Notes under the pieces: generated by a model
Seen by the model: the letters and a program-made list of their open reading frames with translations, nothing else
What the model was told of the DNA's origin: nothing
Databases searched by the model: none
Assembly (NCBI GenBank): GCA_958299035.1
Contig: CATQJL010000001.1
Location: 6,998,284-7,062,283, forward strand
DNA: 64,000 nt
Origin: Cylicocyclus nassatus
Lineage: Eukaryota > Nematoda > Chromadorea > Rhabditida > Strongylidae
Direction: 5' to 3'
In this document: piece by piece, positions 57,901 to 64,000 of the stretch
How positions within the stretch are numbered: position 1 is the stretch's first letter
Layout of the letters: each line of letters starts with the position of its first letter
Position numbers and translations under genes: made by a program

Positions 57901-60900
57901 TATCTGTACGCTCTTCTGTAGTGCGCAAGCGAACATTTTAACGATTCTGGTGAATCCTGCATCAAAAACAATGCAAATTTTGGTGATAAGAAATGTTCAT
58001 AACTTCTTTCGCAAGAGCGCACAGCAGAGAATGAAAACAGATCTGGAATTAGCGCTTCAAGATGCATTTGATGGTTACGTCTCATTTCAAAAGGCCAAGG
58101 TCACCAAGTATCCTTTCTTTGTTAGTCGAAGGCCTTTTCAGATGAAATTTACAGTCTCTTCTAATCGGGATCAGACCGAACTGTTGTTGTAAATTGCGCG
58201 CTCGCAGGCTGAGTAGGCGCGCCCTCAACGCTGGGAGTTGCGCTGCATATGCGCACTGTTGTAGGGAGCAAAGAGATTGAAGACAAAGCAGACTAGCAAG
58301 TCGTAGGCGTGGCGCAAAACTTAGCGACGCGGGTTCTCGCCATTCCAATTTTTGGCCAAACTGGGATTGGGACAGACTGTGTATCATATTGGATGGCATG
58401 AATGCTGGTATCAAATCTGCCTCCTTAATCTGCGGGAAGTTCATAGACGAGGAGTTGTAAAATTTCATTGGAATAAAGAATTAACTGTGCAAGTAGGACA
58501 AAAATGTTGTATCATTCTAGCGCTTTGATCGAGCAGTGACAATTATCAGATCTATTCAGTAAATGCTCTAACAAGGGGAAGGATACTTGGTCGAAGTGGC
58601 GTTTCCATATGAAATGTATACTGTCTTATAGAACATAAAACGCTGATTTTAAATCTGCTTTCCTTGTCTGCAAAGCGCTTCTGAAAGGAGAGTTCTGGGA
58701 ATTTTTCGAGGTATAAGTATAATGATTTGGCTAAAATAAAAACAGGTATTGAGATCTTTCCGGCGCTTAAAAGGAGTAATGACTGGCACGAGTTTACTAG
58801 ATTGAAGTTGTCTATTGCATAAAAGCCCCTGGTAGTAATCATGGCCCCATTTGAGCTCACGGACTAAAGTTTCAGATGATTTTATAGTACAGCGCTTTCA
58901 AATCTTCACATGAAAAAATTCTCAAAACTCTCCTCCTAGAAACGCTTTGCAGATAAGGAAAGCAGATTTGGAATTAGCGTTTTATGCTCTATAAGAAAAT
59001 GTACATTTCATATGGAAACGCCACTTCGACCAAGTATCCTTCCCTTGTAAGTCTAAAAATATACCAATCTTGGTTGCTTTATTTGACGGCTAGTAAGGTT
59101 TTAGCAACCATTTAATATTGAATGCACTTTTGACTTTTTGCTTCATTAAACGCTCATAACTCCTCGTCCAAAAACGTTCCGCTGATAAGGAAAGCAGCTT
59201 TATAATCAGCGTTTCATGCTTATGTAATATGCATCCCAACTATTAGGTCGTGTAATAAGTTCTGTCCCATTTTTGTCTTAGTTTTTTCTTGACAACAATG
59301 ACTATATTTGAGATAAAATGTATATGCTTTTGAAAGCTCTAAGTCTGCTCTGCAGGCTCATATGCATCGTTTTCCAACATAGCAGGAAATTGAAAAAGAT
59401 TTTTGTCATTGAAACAAAAAATCCAAAGAGTCGAAAAATCAATATTCGACATCTTTTTTCTTCCAAATTTTTCTCAATTTTTATTGGTAAAACTTACTCA
59501 ACAAGCTTGACAACAACCAAAACAATCTATTAGACTTTTACACTTATTCTATCACTGTTTGCGCATGTTCCCTTCCTTCCAACGGCTATTTAATGACATT
59601 TTTTCAAAAGTCGGCAAGGCAAGACTTTGTCACGGCGATGTTCGCCGTCTCGCGTACCCAAACTGTGTGGCTGCCAAAATTCGAATTTTGAGTATTTAAC
59701 CTACAAACTCGATAATTTCGAGCCGCAAACCATCCTTTCTCTCTTTTCTGGATGATCCGTCTACCGTCTTCCCTTAGGATGCCTTCAGATGATGCCCAAC
59801 ACCAATGTTGAAAAGGCGTTAGAAAGAAGACTTTTCCAAAGTCTACAGAAATAATTTTTGAAAAGTTTTAGCACTTCTGAAGCGCAATAGAAGCTAGATT
59901 GCTTACATGTAGCAAATTCTTCGAGCTTATTTTTAGGCATTCTGACTGATTAAGAGGGCGACGTAATGTAGTCGTCGAAAATGGACTTTTTCCCTGTTTG
60001 ATTTTTCAAATTTGACATAGTAAAACTTTTTCAAGTCATCTTATGTAGAAAACCGAGATGAAAATTTTGATAGAGAAGGCTTAGAGCTGTCAAATGCATA
60101 TGAACAATTTGCAGAAAATCGCGCAAAATACTGAGAAAAAAATCCAAAGAAAAAATGACAGAACTTATTACACACCTAATAATTGTGAGGTGGCCACTTC
60201 GACTAACCGTGCTTCCTTTGTTAGTATGTTTGCAATGTATAGCCATTACAAATATGTAGTTCTCATATGTACAAGATTATTAAGTGATGCCACGTGCCTG
60301 AACGCTGTTTGTAAATTGTTTCAAGTTTTTCGCCTCTGTTTCTTCAGCAAAAAACGATTGCGAATGCCAATATTCTAACAAAAAGATCTCCTATAAGTCT
60401 TTACCATCTGTAAGTCCTTTATAAGTCATACTCGAAAAGGTTTAATAAGTTTCTGAAACAAAAAGCATTTTTGCAACATAGAGAGCAAGCACAAAAAAAT
60501 AGTCTCACATAATTTAGAGTCAAAACCCAAAAGATCTAACAATAAGTGTCCGGAAGATTGAAAAAAGTATACCCGCCAAAAAACGTTACGAACTTCACAT
60601 TCACTCAGGCATATACTCTTCACATATAATGCGTACATATGCTGTATCTTTTCTGCTCTACAAAGTCGAAAAAACATAAATAGGCTAAAAAAACAAAATG
60701 TGGTGTTGCTTTAATCGAGTTCTGCTAAATTTGGATTTTTCTCGAAAACTGTGGATGTAGAAAGCAAGAATCTACGATTATATTTGCAGAAGTTCATACT
60801 ATAAGGTCGAAGCTGACTCTCTCCAAACTGTAAATTTAAGTTGAAACAAGCTTGATAGAATGGTACTTAAACACGCTAAAAGGCATCGAAGTAAGTGAGA

Positions 60901-62867
60901 ACAATGCCTTGCTGTATCTCTTTCATATGAAAACAAATAATACCATTTAGCTTGTAAAAATTCCCTTTCTTTGCACTTTACAAACCTCCAAAAAGACTAT
61001 GTACTTTTGTACTTGTGCATGCGTTGAAGAATAAACTTTTGCGCTCAAGTTCTTCAAAAATTCCGATTGGTAGGGTTCCACAGAAATTTTTTTCAAACGG
61101 AGACGACTTCTGAAGTCTTCGATTATGCCGGAGCTTTGTTGAAAGCTTCGGGTAGATAATGACACATGATTATGTATGTGTGGTGATAACATTGCATTGC
61201 TCTTTGTATATCGCTGTCCAATAAATTGTGGTAAAATAGGCGCAGATTTTGACTGCAAAAGTCCTACTTTTTCACCAAAATTCAAACAGTCCAAAGGCAG
61301 TATAATTAGACTGTTCTTTAGTAACATTTGAGTTTGAAAAGGCGGAACCTGTTGAACACGCAAAAAATTATTTTCAGTAATAAGGTAAAGGCTGCTGCAT
61401 GACGAAGGCGCAATACCCTTGGGCGCGAACGCGGCTTTATTAGCCGCAGAGCGCATAAGACGCAGGATTTACAACGGTGAATACGCGCGCGCCGAGTTCG
61501 CGCCCGCTCAACTAATACTGTTATTGCGCCTTCGTCATGCAGTAGCCTTTATAATTATAAGCGATGAGAAATTTGAATGTATAGCTCTGATGCTGTGAAT
61601 TTGGCACCACAGAAATAGAAAAGAACCGAAACAATTTTACTTATGTTAGCTGCTGAACAAGAAGCAAAGTCGAACTTAACTGGCTTCCAAACTTCGCCTT
61701 TTAAATCTGCTTTTTCAGCAAGAGGGCAAGAAGCATCTGCCTAATGTGTAAAGATCTGTCTTGCTTTTCGGAGAAGCTTTATATATATCTAAAAACATTT
61801 TATGAAGCAAATTCAGTAGAGCCTCATCCCCAATATATCTTTACCCACTACGATTACTGTATTGCACATTTCGCTCCACAGAACTGGTAAGCTTTGATTC
61901 ACTCTTTCAAGATTCACGGCTATGCAGGTCTAGATATGGAGCGTACTTGTGGTACATTTAGGTACTGCAACTTCTACAATCACATTGATGACTACATCAT
62001 ACTTCGACAAGGAGAAAATGGAAAAGATATTGAAGCATACGCGCAAAAATTAGAGAGCATTCTCAGTGATGCTGGCGTTCCCAAGCACTTTCGTGAAGAG
62101 ATATATAAACAGTTACTCAGTAAGCAAAGTTTATTGCTATAGCAGGTTTTGAATGACTCCTTAGTTGCTAAATAAAGCTTATTTATTGAATACTGTCAGA
62201 TCGATGCAAGATTTCTGACCTAGAGCTGCGCAAAAACTCTAGCTTTTGATTATTTTCGTAGCTAATCAACTGCCTCGTATGAATTTATTCCCAAAGGTCT
62301 CGCCAAACTGAAACCCATTACTATTTTGTCGCATAGCGATTGCTGACTCATTCTTGCTTTCGTTCCAAGGGCATTGTGGCTGGGCAAATTGAGGTTAACG
62401 GCTTGGGAGAATCCAAGGATTTGAAGGAAATTTTTGTTCGCGTAATAGCATTTTTTTCTGTACGAAACAGTTTCTAACATAAAATTTAATACAGCCTGAG
62501 TCTGCTAGGTACAGTAGAAAGAGGACGTATGGTCCACCATCGAAGCCGACCAAACGTGAAATTGCACTTGGTTCTTTCATCCGCTGGTGTGCTTCACAAC
62601 ACAAATCCATTAACCTACCATGTAAATTGTGAATTTTCATCAAACTAACACAGTGAAATAACTGCTTGATCTGTTGCTGTGATTTGAAATTTTATACCTA
62701 TAACATTGTATTCAGTTGGAAGTTCTCCTCATACAACCAGAGGATCAGAAGTGCGATCGAAGCTAGAGCAGACTTTGTTGATGAATAAAACACTTCTCAC
62801 TCTTTTCACTCAGATATATTACTATGACTTTGTTCTTTTTAACTTTTCTCTGCCCATCATCATTTGA
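33831..62867 (+). CDS. Gene B: paralogous carbohydrate sulfotransferase (Sulfotransfer_2 family)
   Basis: Tandem paralogue of gene A with the same predicted role: PAPS-dependent sulfation of a glycan by a Golgi type II membrane enzyme. Exons recognised: 33831-33942, 37176-37288, 38769-38911, 57444-57578, 61719-61886, 61962-62119 and 62716-62867. From 37176 onward every junction is in phase, and lengths equal those of gene A except 168 versus 180 nt in one exon. Key motifs are V-A-P-K-Y-R and C-I-I-E-K (5'-PSB), [12 protein letters not shown] (3'-PB), F-A-P-Q-N-W and YYYDF. Exons matching gene A exons 2 and 3 were not found between 33943 and 37175, so the N-terminal half is incomplete here; the locus could be defective there. 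AATAAA lies at 62960-62965. Its 18.5-kb intron hosts a nested gene cluster. Confidence 0.8.
33943..37175. other. Gene B 5' region, exons 2-3 unresolved
   Basis: Exons equivalent to 6160-6337 and 6784-6926 of gene A should lie here, but none with both correct phase and resemblance was found. A candidate is 34180-34265 (acceptor TTTCAG, donor GTGAGT). A tRNA-like stretch at 36776-36838 has GATTCGAGCC and partly pairing ends GGTACC/GGAACC. A GC-containing stretch at 35560-35800 resembles repeats near 9350 and 11110. Confidence 0.4.
37176..37288 (+). CDS. Gene B exon 4
   Basis: 113 nt, equal to gene A exon 4. It encodes [10 protein letters not shown] and [13 protein letters not shown]. Acceptor TTTTTAG, donor GTATGC, phase 1 in and 0 out. 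Confidence 0.88.
38769..38911 (+). CDS. Gene B exon 5: presumed 5'-phosphosulfate-binding segment
   Basis: 143 nt, equal to gene A exon 5. It encodes [17 protein letters not shown], then [12 protein letters not shown]. The lysines and serine of the motif are kept. Acceptor ACATTTAG, donor GTAAAT. Confidence 0.92.
39247..41082. mobile_element. Giant palindromic element, 1.8 kb, TA-flanked
   Basis: The sequence reads almost the same on both strands from CAATACCGCTCTCAGAATG at the left to its inverted match ending CGGTATTG at 41082. The centre lies near 40165. TA is present at 39245-39246 and 41083-41084. Each arm starts with a run of short TTCCGCGAAATTCCGG-type repeats (39279-39400 and 40930-41062). 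Frames inside are mirrored artefacts of the arms, not transposase. It shares arm sequences with 44060-47490. Confidence 0.88.
41575..41934. mobile_element. MITE, 'TTTAAAGGCACCGTCCA' termini, copy 1
   Basis: TTTAAAGGCACCGTCCATCC at the left and the inverted GGTGAACTGCCTTTAA at the right. The internal block ACTTGATATTTGGAATCAG recurs in the half copy at 55500-55660. A full copy lies at 49022-49372. No coding capacity. Confidence 0.7.
42880..43100. mobile_element. One-arm remnant of the CTTAG inverted-repeat family
   Basis: It contains the arm blocks GAAAGAAAGCTTTATATCCTG, AACAGGAGCGA and ACTTTTTGTATGATTTCC seen in the elements at 3561, 5142 and 23128, but the second arm is absent. Confidence 0.6.
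43613..43922 (-). CDS. Small secreted cysteine-rich protein 1 (two exons, 85 residues)
   Basis: Exons on the minus strand: 43922-43810 (113 nt) and 43757-43613 (145 nt), with a 52-nt GT-AG intron; 258 nt in all, TAA stop. The start M-K-L followed by a leucine run and S-L-A-M-C-G is a clear signal peptide. The second exon has four cysteines spaced C-x13-C-x17-C-x3-C. The function is unknown; the short secreted form suits an excretory-secretory product. The closing C-x3-C recalls the end of Kunitz domains, but the rest does not fit. AATAAA occurs on this strand about 20 bases after the stop (43588-43593). Its upstream region is interrupted by the 44060-47490 palindrome. Paralogues: 50677-51007 and 51576-51903. 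Confidence 0.8.
44060..47490. mobile_element. Giant palindromic element, 3.4 kb, TA-flanked, inserted upstream of a secreted-protein gene
   Basis: The arms, about 44060-45624 and 45830-47490, are inverted copies around a ~205-bp unpaired centre. The ends are CAATGCCGCTCATAATTCG and its inverted match, with TA at 44058-44059 and 47491-47492. An internal junction, CAATACCGCTCACAGAATG, at about 44486 and inverted at about 46970, equals the terminus of the 39247-41082 element, so one palindrome appears framed by another. The subterminal CACTCCGGCG-type tandem repeat is short in the left arm (44100-44215) and expanded in the right (47228-47466). No transposase is seen. Confidence 0.88.
47500..47640 (-). 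promoter_or_regulatory. Displaced upstream block of secreted-protein gene 1
   Basis: GGTGCTTTGAGCAAATGTGCATGTGTTG and nearby words are shared with the upstream regions of the two sister genes (51280-51400 and 52040-52130). Conservation among paralogues at the same place suggests promoter or 5' flank. In this copy the palindromic element separates it from the gene by 3.4 kb. Confidence 0.5.
48111..49413. mobile_element. Composite MITE, GGCCGTATTCATCAAC termini, with nested insertion
   Basis: GGCCGTATTCATCAACGAAC at the left is matched, inverted, by GTTCGTTGATGAATACGGCC at the right. The interior repeats AGGGTAAR-type blocks, contains a second internal terminus-like block near 48860-48880, and hosts the 49022-49372 MITE. 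Same family as 2344-2575. Confidence 0.7.
49022..49372. mobile_element. MITE, 'AAAGGCACCGTC' termini, copy 2, nested
   Basis: AAAGGCACCGTCTACCCAAAT at the left and the inverted GGCTGGACGGTGCCTTT at the right. It shares TTGATGAGATTTTGATGC with 41575-41934. It sits wholly inside the 48111-49413 element, so it inserted later. Confidence 0.7.
49420..50560 (-). pseudogene. RTE-type non-LTR retrotransposon fragment 1 (endonuclease end plus partial reverse transcriptase)
   Basis: Read on the minus strand, several shifted frames give hallmark segments: an endonuclease C-terminal segment near 50480, [12 protein letters not shown] at about 49700, then Q-E-Q-x-G-F-R-T-G and a [14 protein letters not shown] stretch near 49560. 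Order and wording match the RTE clade of nematodes. It is frameshifted, 5'-truncated, and stops before the downstream part of the reverse transcriptase, right at a MITE end. Not functional. Confidence 0.85.
50677..51007 (-). CDS. Small secreted cysteine-rich protein 2 (two exons, 92 residues)
   Basis: Minus-strand exons 51007-50892 (116 nt) and 50839-50677 (163 nt) with a 52-nt intron; 279 nt in all, TAA stop. The signal peptide begins [11 protein letters not shown]. The intron position and phase equal those of the other two copies. The second exon has six cysteines, including an adjacent C-C pair and a closing C-x3-C, and ends in a basic K-K-K-W tail. It is more diverged than copies 1 and 3 and keeps an acidic/aromatic W-W-D-D-Y stretch after the signal. 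Function unknown. An RTE fragment lies just downstream. Confidence 0.8.
51280..51400 (-). promoter_or_regulatory. Conserved upstream block of secreted-protein gene 2
   Basis: GGTGCTTTAAGCAATTATGTACGTGTTG and TAATATTTATATG match the block at 47500-47640. The likely role is 5' flank or promoter of the gene starting at 51007; no specific factor site can be named. Confidence 0.45.
51576..51903 (-). pseudogene. Small secreted cysteine-rich protein 3, frameshifted copy
   Basis: Exon 1 (51903-51803, 101 nt) encodes a shortened signal peptide starting M-E-L-L-G-L-L, and the intron is in the same place. Exon 2 starts like copy 1 (W-K-Y-I-C-S-T and K-K-F-C-E), but a net four-base gain near 51665, in a TATATA stretch, shifts the frame. 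The conserved T-L-A-I-C-Q-E-L-C then lies in another frame. The original frame ends at 51576 without the last two cysteines. It may be a pseudogene or encode a changed C-terminus. The 3' flank and upstream block resemble copy 1, so the duplication is recent. Confidence 0.75.
52040..52130 (-). promoter_or_regulatory. Conserved upstream block of secreted-protein gene 3, unoccupied site
   Basis: AATGGTGCTTTGAGCAATGTG parallels the blocks at 47500 and 51280. Just proximal, GTTAAAAGATTTTCGCTAAA (about 52027-52046) corresponds to the sequences that flank the palindromic insertion of copy 1, so this is the pre-insertion arrangement. Confidence 0.5.
52150..52441. mobile_element. Short or rearranged MITE of the GGCCGTATTCATCAAC family
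   Basis: It ends GTTCGTTGATGAATACGGCC at 52441. Inside are several copies of CAAGGTTCGTTGATGAAAACGGG-type junctions and CTACCCT(T/G)GAGGG blocks. It starts with CTAGGGTTGAAACTACCCTGATGAGCC, a block also found inside the 48111-49413 element (about 48840-48870). It abuts RTE fragment 2 exactly as the other copy abuts fragment 1. Confidence 0.6.
52445..53860 (-). pseudogene. RTE-type non-LTR retrotransposon fragment 2 (endonuclease plus partial reverse transcriptase)
   Basis: Minus-strand frames read in order: [10 protein letters not shown] (endonuclease start, about 53820), [11 protein letters not shown] (about 53620), [11 protein letters not shown] (about 53520), a G-S-D-H-R segment (about 53250), then the reverse transcriptase with [14 protein letters not shown] and D-H-E-K-A-F-D-S-V (about 52580). 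It is broken by frameshifts and lacks the rest of the polymerase domain. Longer than fragment 1 at the 5' side and truncated at the same 3' point. Confidence 0.88.
53878..53917. repeat. Perfect hairpin at the 5' edge of RTE fragment 2
   Basis: GTGGTGTTCTGGCT and its exact inverse AGCCAGAACACCAC enclose a 12-base loop that can itself partly pair (TTTGCA/TGCAGA). The sequence beyond it (53920-54300) may be retrotransposon 5' sequence but could not be assigned. Confidence 0.8.
55500..55660. mobile_element. Half copy of the 'AAAGGCACCGTCCA' MITE
   Basis: It ends TGGGTGGACGGTGCCTTTG and contains CGGCTTGATATTCGGAATCAG, matching the right half of 41575-41934. The left end is missing. Confidence 0.65.
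55671..55960. mobile_element. Inverted-repeat element, CTCGGCAGAATGGAT termini
   Basis: The left CTCGGCAGAATGGAT...GATTTTGGTAGCGTTAG is mirrored by the right CTAACACTACCAGAATC...ATCCATTTTGCCGAG. CCAAGTACACCATAG pairs with CTATAGTGTACTTGG further in. It lies directly beside the half MITE at 55500-55660. Confidence 0.7.
56065..56125. repeat. GC-rich dispersed repeat, copy 2
   Basis: GCTTATGCGACGTCGCG followed by GC-rich sequence and GCGAACTCTGCC, as at 10366-10440. Confidence 0.6.
56885..57075. repeat. AGC-rich imperfect repeat
   Basis: Irregular repetition of GCAGC, GGAGCAGC and TAGCAGC across about 190 bases, within gene B intron 5. No coding frame runs through it. Confidence 0.65.
57444..57578 (+). 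CDS. Gene B exon 6: 3'-phosphate-binding segment of PAPS site
   Basis: 135 nt, equal to gene A exon 6. It opens (R)-L-C-W-K-Q-N-R and contains [18 protein letters not shown]. Phase 2 in and out. Acceptor TTTCTAG, donor GTAATA. Confidence 0.92.
57640..58130. mobile_element. Inverted-arm element, family 'CCACTTCGAC', copy 2
   Basis: The left arm (about 57640-57790: ACGAGGGAAAGATACTTGG, CTGATTCTAAATCTATG) mirrors the right arm (about 58000-58125: CAGATCTGGAATTAGCG, CCAAGTATCCTTTCTTTG). The most diverged of the family here. Confidence 0.65.
58560..59060. mobile_element. Inverted-arm element, family 'CCACTTCGAC', copy 3
   Basis: The left arm (58572-58690: AAGGGGAAGGATACTTGGTC, TTTCCATATGAAATGTATAC) mirrors the right arm (58935-59055: ACATTTCATATGGAAACGCC, GACCAAGTATCCTTCCC). 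The two arms are very similar, so this copy is young. Confidence 0.75.
59160..60222. mobile_element. Inverted-arm element, half copy 4, split by a MITE
   Basis: The right-arm sequence runs from CTCCTCGTCCAAAAACG (about 59160) to 59240, then resumes at 60182 with GTGGCCACTTCGACTAACC and CTTCCTTTGTTAG. The two parts are contiguous in the sister copy at 58940-59055, so the 59243-60179 MITE interrupted it. Confidence 0.65.
59243..60179. mobile_element. TA-flanked mariner-like MITE (937 bp)
   Basis: Left end TTAGGTCGTGTAATAAGTTC; the right end read inward is TTAGGTGTGTAATAAGTTCTG. TA at 59241-59242 and 60180-60181. Inverted similarity continues into CTCTAAG and ATATGCAT blocks. Size and terminus resemble the 933-bp element at 25371. 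No transposase frame. Confidence 0.82.
61387..61552. mobile_element. Short GC-rich hairpin MITE
   Basis: AAAGGCTGCTGCATGACGAAG and GGCGCAATA at the left are mirrored by TATTGCGCC and CTTCGTCATGCAGTAGCCTTT at the right. GC content is far above the surrounding DNA. The interior GGGCGCGAACGCGG also partly pairs with GAGTTCGCGCCC. Confidence 0.75.
61719..61886 (+). CDS. Gene B exon 7
   Basis: 168 nt, 12 fewer than in gene A, the difference lying at the variable start. It encodes [10 protein letters not shown] and ends [10 protein letters not shown](W). Acceptor TTTTTCAG, donor GTAAGC. Confidence 0.92.
61962..62119 (+). CDS. Gene B exon 8
   Basis: 158 nt, equal to gene A exon 8. It encodes (W)[20 protein letters not shown] and a helix ending Y-K-Q-L-L. 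Acceptor ACATTTAG, donor GTAAGC. The intron before it is 75 bases. Confidence 0.92.
62716..62867 (+). CDS. Gene B exon 9: C-terminal exon and stop
   Basis: 152 nt, equal to gene A exon 9. It encodes [15 protein letters not shown] and ends [21 protein letters not shown] at 62865-62867. Acceptor TATTCAG. Confidence 0.92.
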
Positions 62868-62959
62868 TCGAAAATTGTTCAAGAATTTTGTGCTGCTTAT
62901 ACAGTGAGCGTATGTTTTCCTTGGACCAACTTAGTCGCTGTAACTTTGCATGTAATTGC

Positions 62960-62965
62960 AATAAA
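62960..62965 (+). terminator. Polyadenylation signal of gene B
   Basis: AATAAA lies 93 bases after the gene B stop codon, a usual distance for a nematode 3' UTR. Confidence 0.55.
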
Positions 62966-64000
62966 GACTGTAAATTTGATTTGACCCAGAGTGATTTACA
63001 TATTTGAGCAGAAATAATTGCTTGCTGCTATTTTATGACACAAATGCCAAGTTGGCAATTGAGTATCGCTACATTTTGCATGATATTTGTCTTTTTGATG
63101 TAGCGCAATCATTCTTTGGTATCATGTAAATTAGAGAAATGGCAGCGATTTCTGCTTGGCGCTATCACGACGCTAGCACGGAAGCACTGGTCGGAGCCTG
63201 AGCATTCTCTTGTCCTGAAAGGTCAAAGTTGCTTTTCAGGGTTTTCAGATCTAACAATAAGAGAATCCCATTGGTTTTTAAACAATCGCCTCGCATTAAT
63301 AGAGCGCGGCATGACCAAGCAATATAAGAACGTATAGAAAGGTTGCACCGTTCGCACCAGATAGCATCTTTAGATTTCATCTGGCTGACTTCATAAAATG
63401 AGTTCTTTACATGAAGAATCATTACCTCTCAGAACCTGATTTTTTGTTCATGGCCGACATTATTTGTTTTAGACAAACGTTCTTTCTGACCCTCTTTGGA
63501 AACTCCTCCATAATTATAGCGTTCCGTAGCATCAAATATTAAAAAATTTCTAGATGTGCATTCAAACATACTTTTCTGATTGAGACCTGAGCGGGCCTTC
63601 AATTCAGTCCCGTCATTGCAAATGTGACAATCAAATCATGTCTATGCTTACCTCTTCTGAGACTTACCAAATCGCAAAGCTTTTTGCTGTATGAAAAATT
63701 CAGCTTGAAAAATTCTTCGTTTTATCAACTTTCAAAAATTAGTAAGCTAATCAAGGATGATAAATCGCATCATCTATCAGATTAGTACGAAAGAAATGAT
63801 GTACATACCCTATGCTACCAAGGTATGTGAATATGCAATAAAAAACATACGAGTGGGACAACATTTGATGGGATGAACCAAACTTTACAAAATCACTTTT
63901 ACGATTCAGCTAAATCGCTGGAGCTTGAAGCAAATCTGCAAGCATTTGACCAGATCAAATATCGGATGTCAGCCCGGAGAAATTTCAGAAGATTTCTAGT
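62966..64000. other. Downstream of gene B, nothing assigned
   Basis: AT-rich sequence. The frame at 63116-63337 and its antisense at 63165-63422 have no recognisable motif, and no element ends were seen. Confidence 0.4.

Larger units (their letters stand above)
57579..61718 (+). other. Gene B intron 6 (4.1 kb)
   Basis: Filled largely by three copies of the CCACTTCGAC inverted-arm family, a mariner-like MITE nested in the third, and a short hairpin MITE at 61387-61552. The 169-residue minus-strand frame at 60947-61456 has no recognisable domain. Confidence 0.6.

Noticed and set aside
60947..61456. 169-residue minus-strand open frame in gene B intron 6
   Set aside because: It is the longest open frame in the window but shows no recognisable domain. 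Its start lies in a hairpin MITE, and it runs antisense within an intron. Chance is the better explanation without transcript evidence.

Overview
The window is AT-rich eukaryotic DNA from a nematode, most likely a parasitic strongylid of the hookworm type. That placement rests on the nematode-style carbohydrate sulfotransferase exons, the RTE-type retrotransposon fragments, the short introns of the small genes and the density of inverted-repeat (MITE-like) DNA. The species cannot be named from sequence alone. No rRNA gene, confident tRNA gene, CRISPR array or bacterial-style operon was seen.

Two long genes on the + strand form the backbone. Gene A (2689-28661) can be joined by phase-compatible splice sites into nine exons and a 440-residue type II membrane sulfotransferase. 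Gene B (33831-62867) is its tandem paralogue. Seven of its exons are recognised; the last six match gene A in order, phase and (except one) exact length: 113, 143, 135, 180/168, 158 and 152 nt. Coding sequence is only a few percent of each locus. The intron before the PAPS-binding exon is 11.8 kb in A and 18.5 kb in B. Two N-terminal exons of B were not found.

The 18.5 kb intron of gene B carries a nested locus on the - strand: three paralogous two-exon genes for small secreted cysteine-rich proteins (43613-43922, 50677-51007, 51576-51903). They sit with two truncated RTE-type retrotransposon copies and MITEs in what looks like a tandem segmental duplication. A 3.4 kb almost fully palindromic element (44060-47490) sits directly upstream of the first gene. 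The third gene preserves the unoccupied version of that site, so the insertion and its TA target duplication can be read directly. A related 1.8 kb palindrome lies at 39247-41082.

Most remaining DNA is non-autonomous transposable elements with terminal or arm-length inverted repeats, often nested, plus a ~125 bp satellite-like array, short tandem duplications and hairpins. None of these elements shows a transposase. The most unusual parts are the palindromic element family with nested termini and the secreted-protein cluster inside the sulfotransferase intron.
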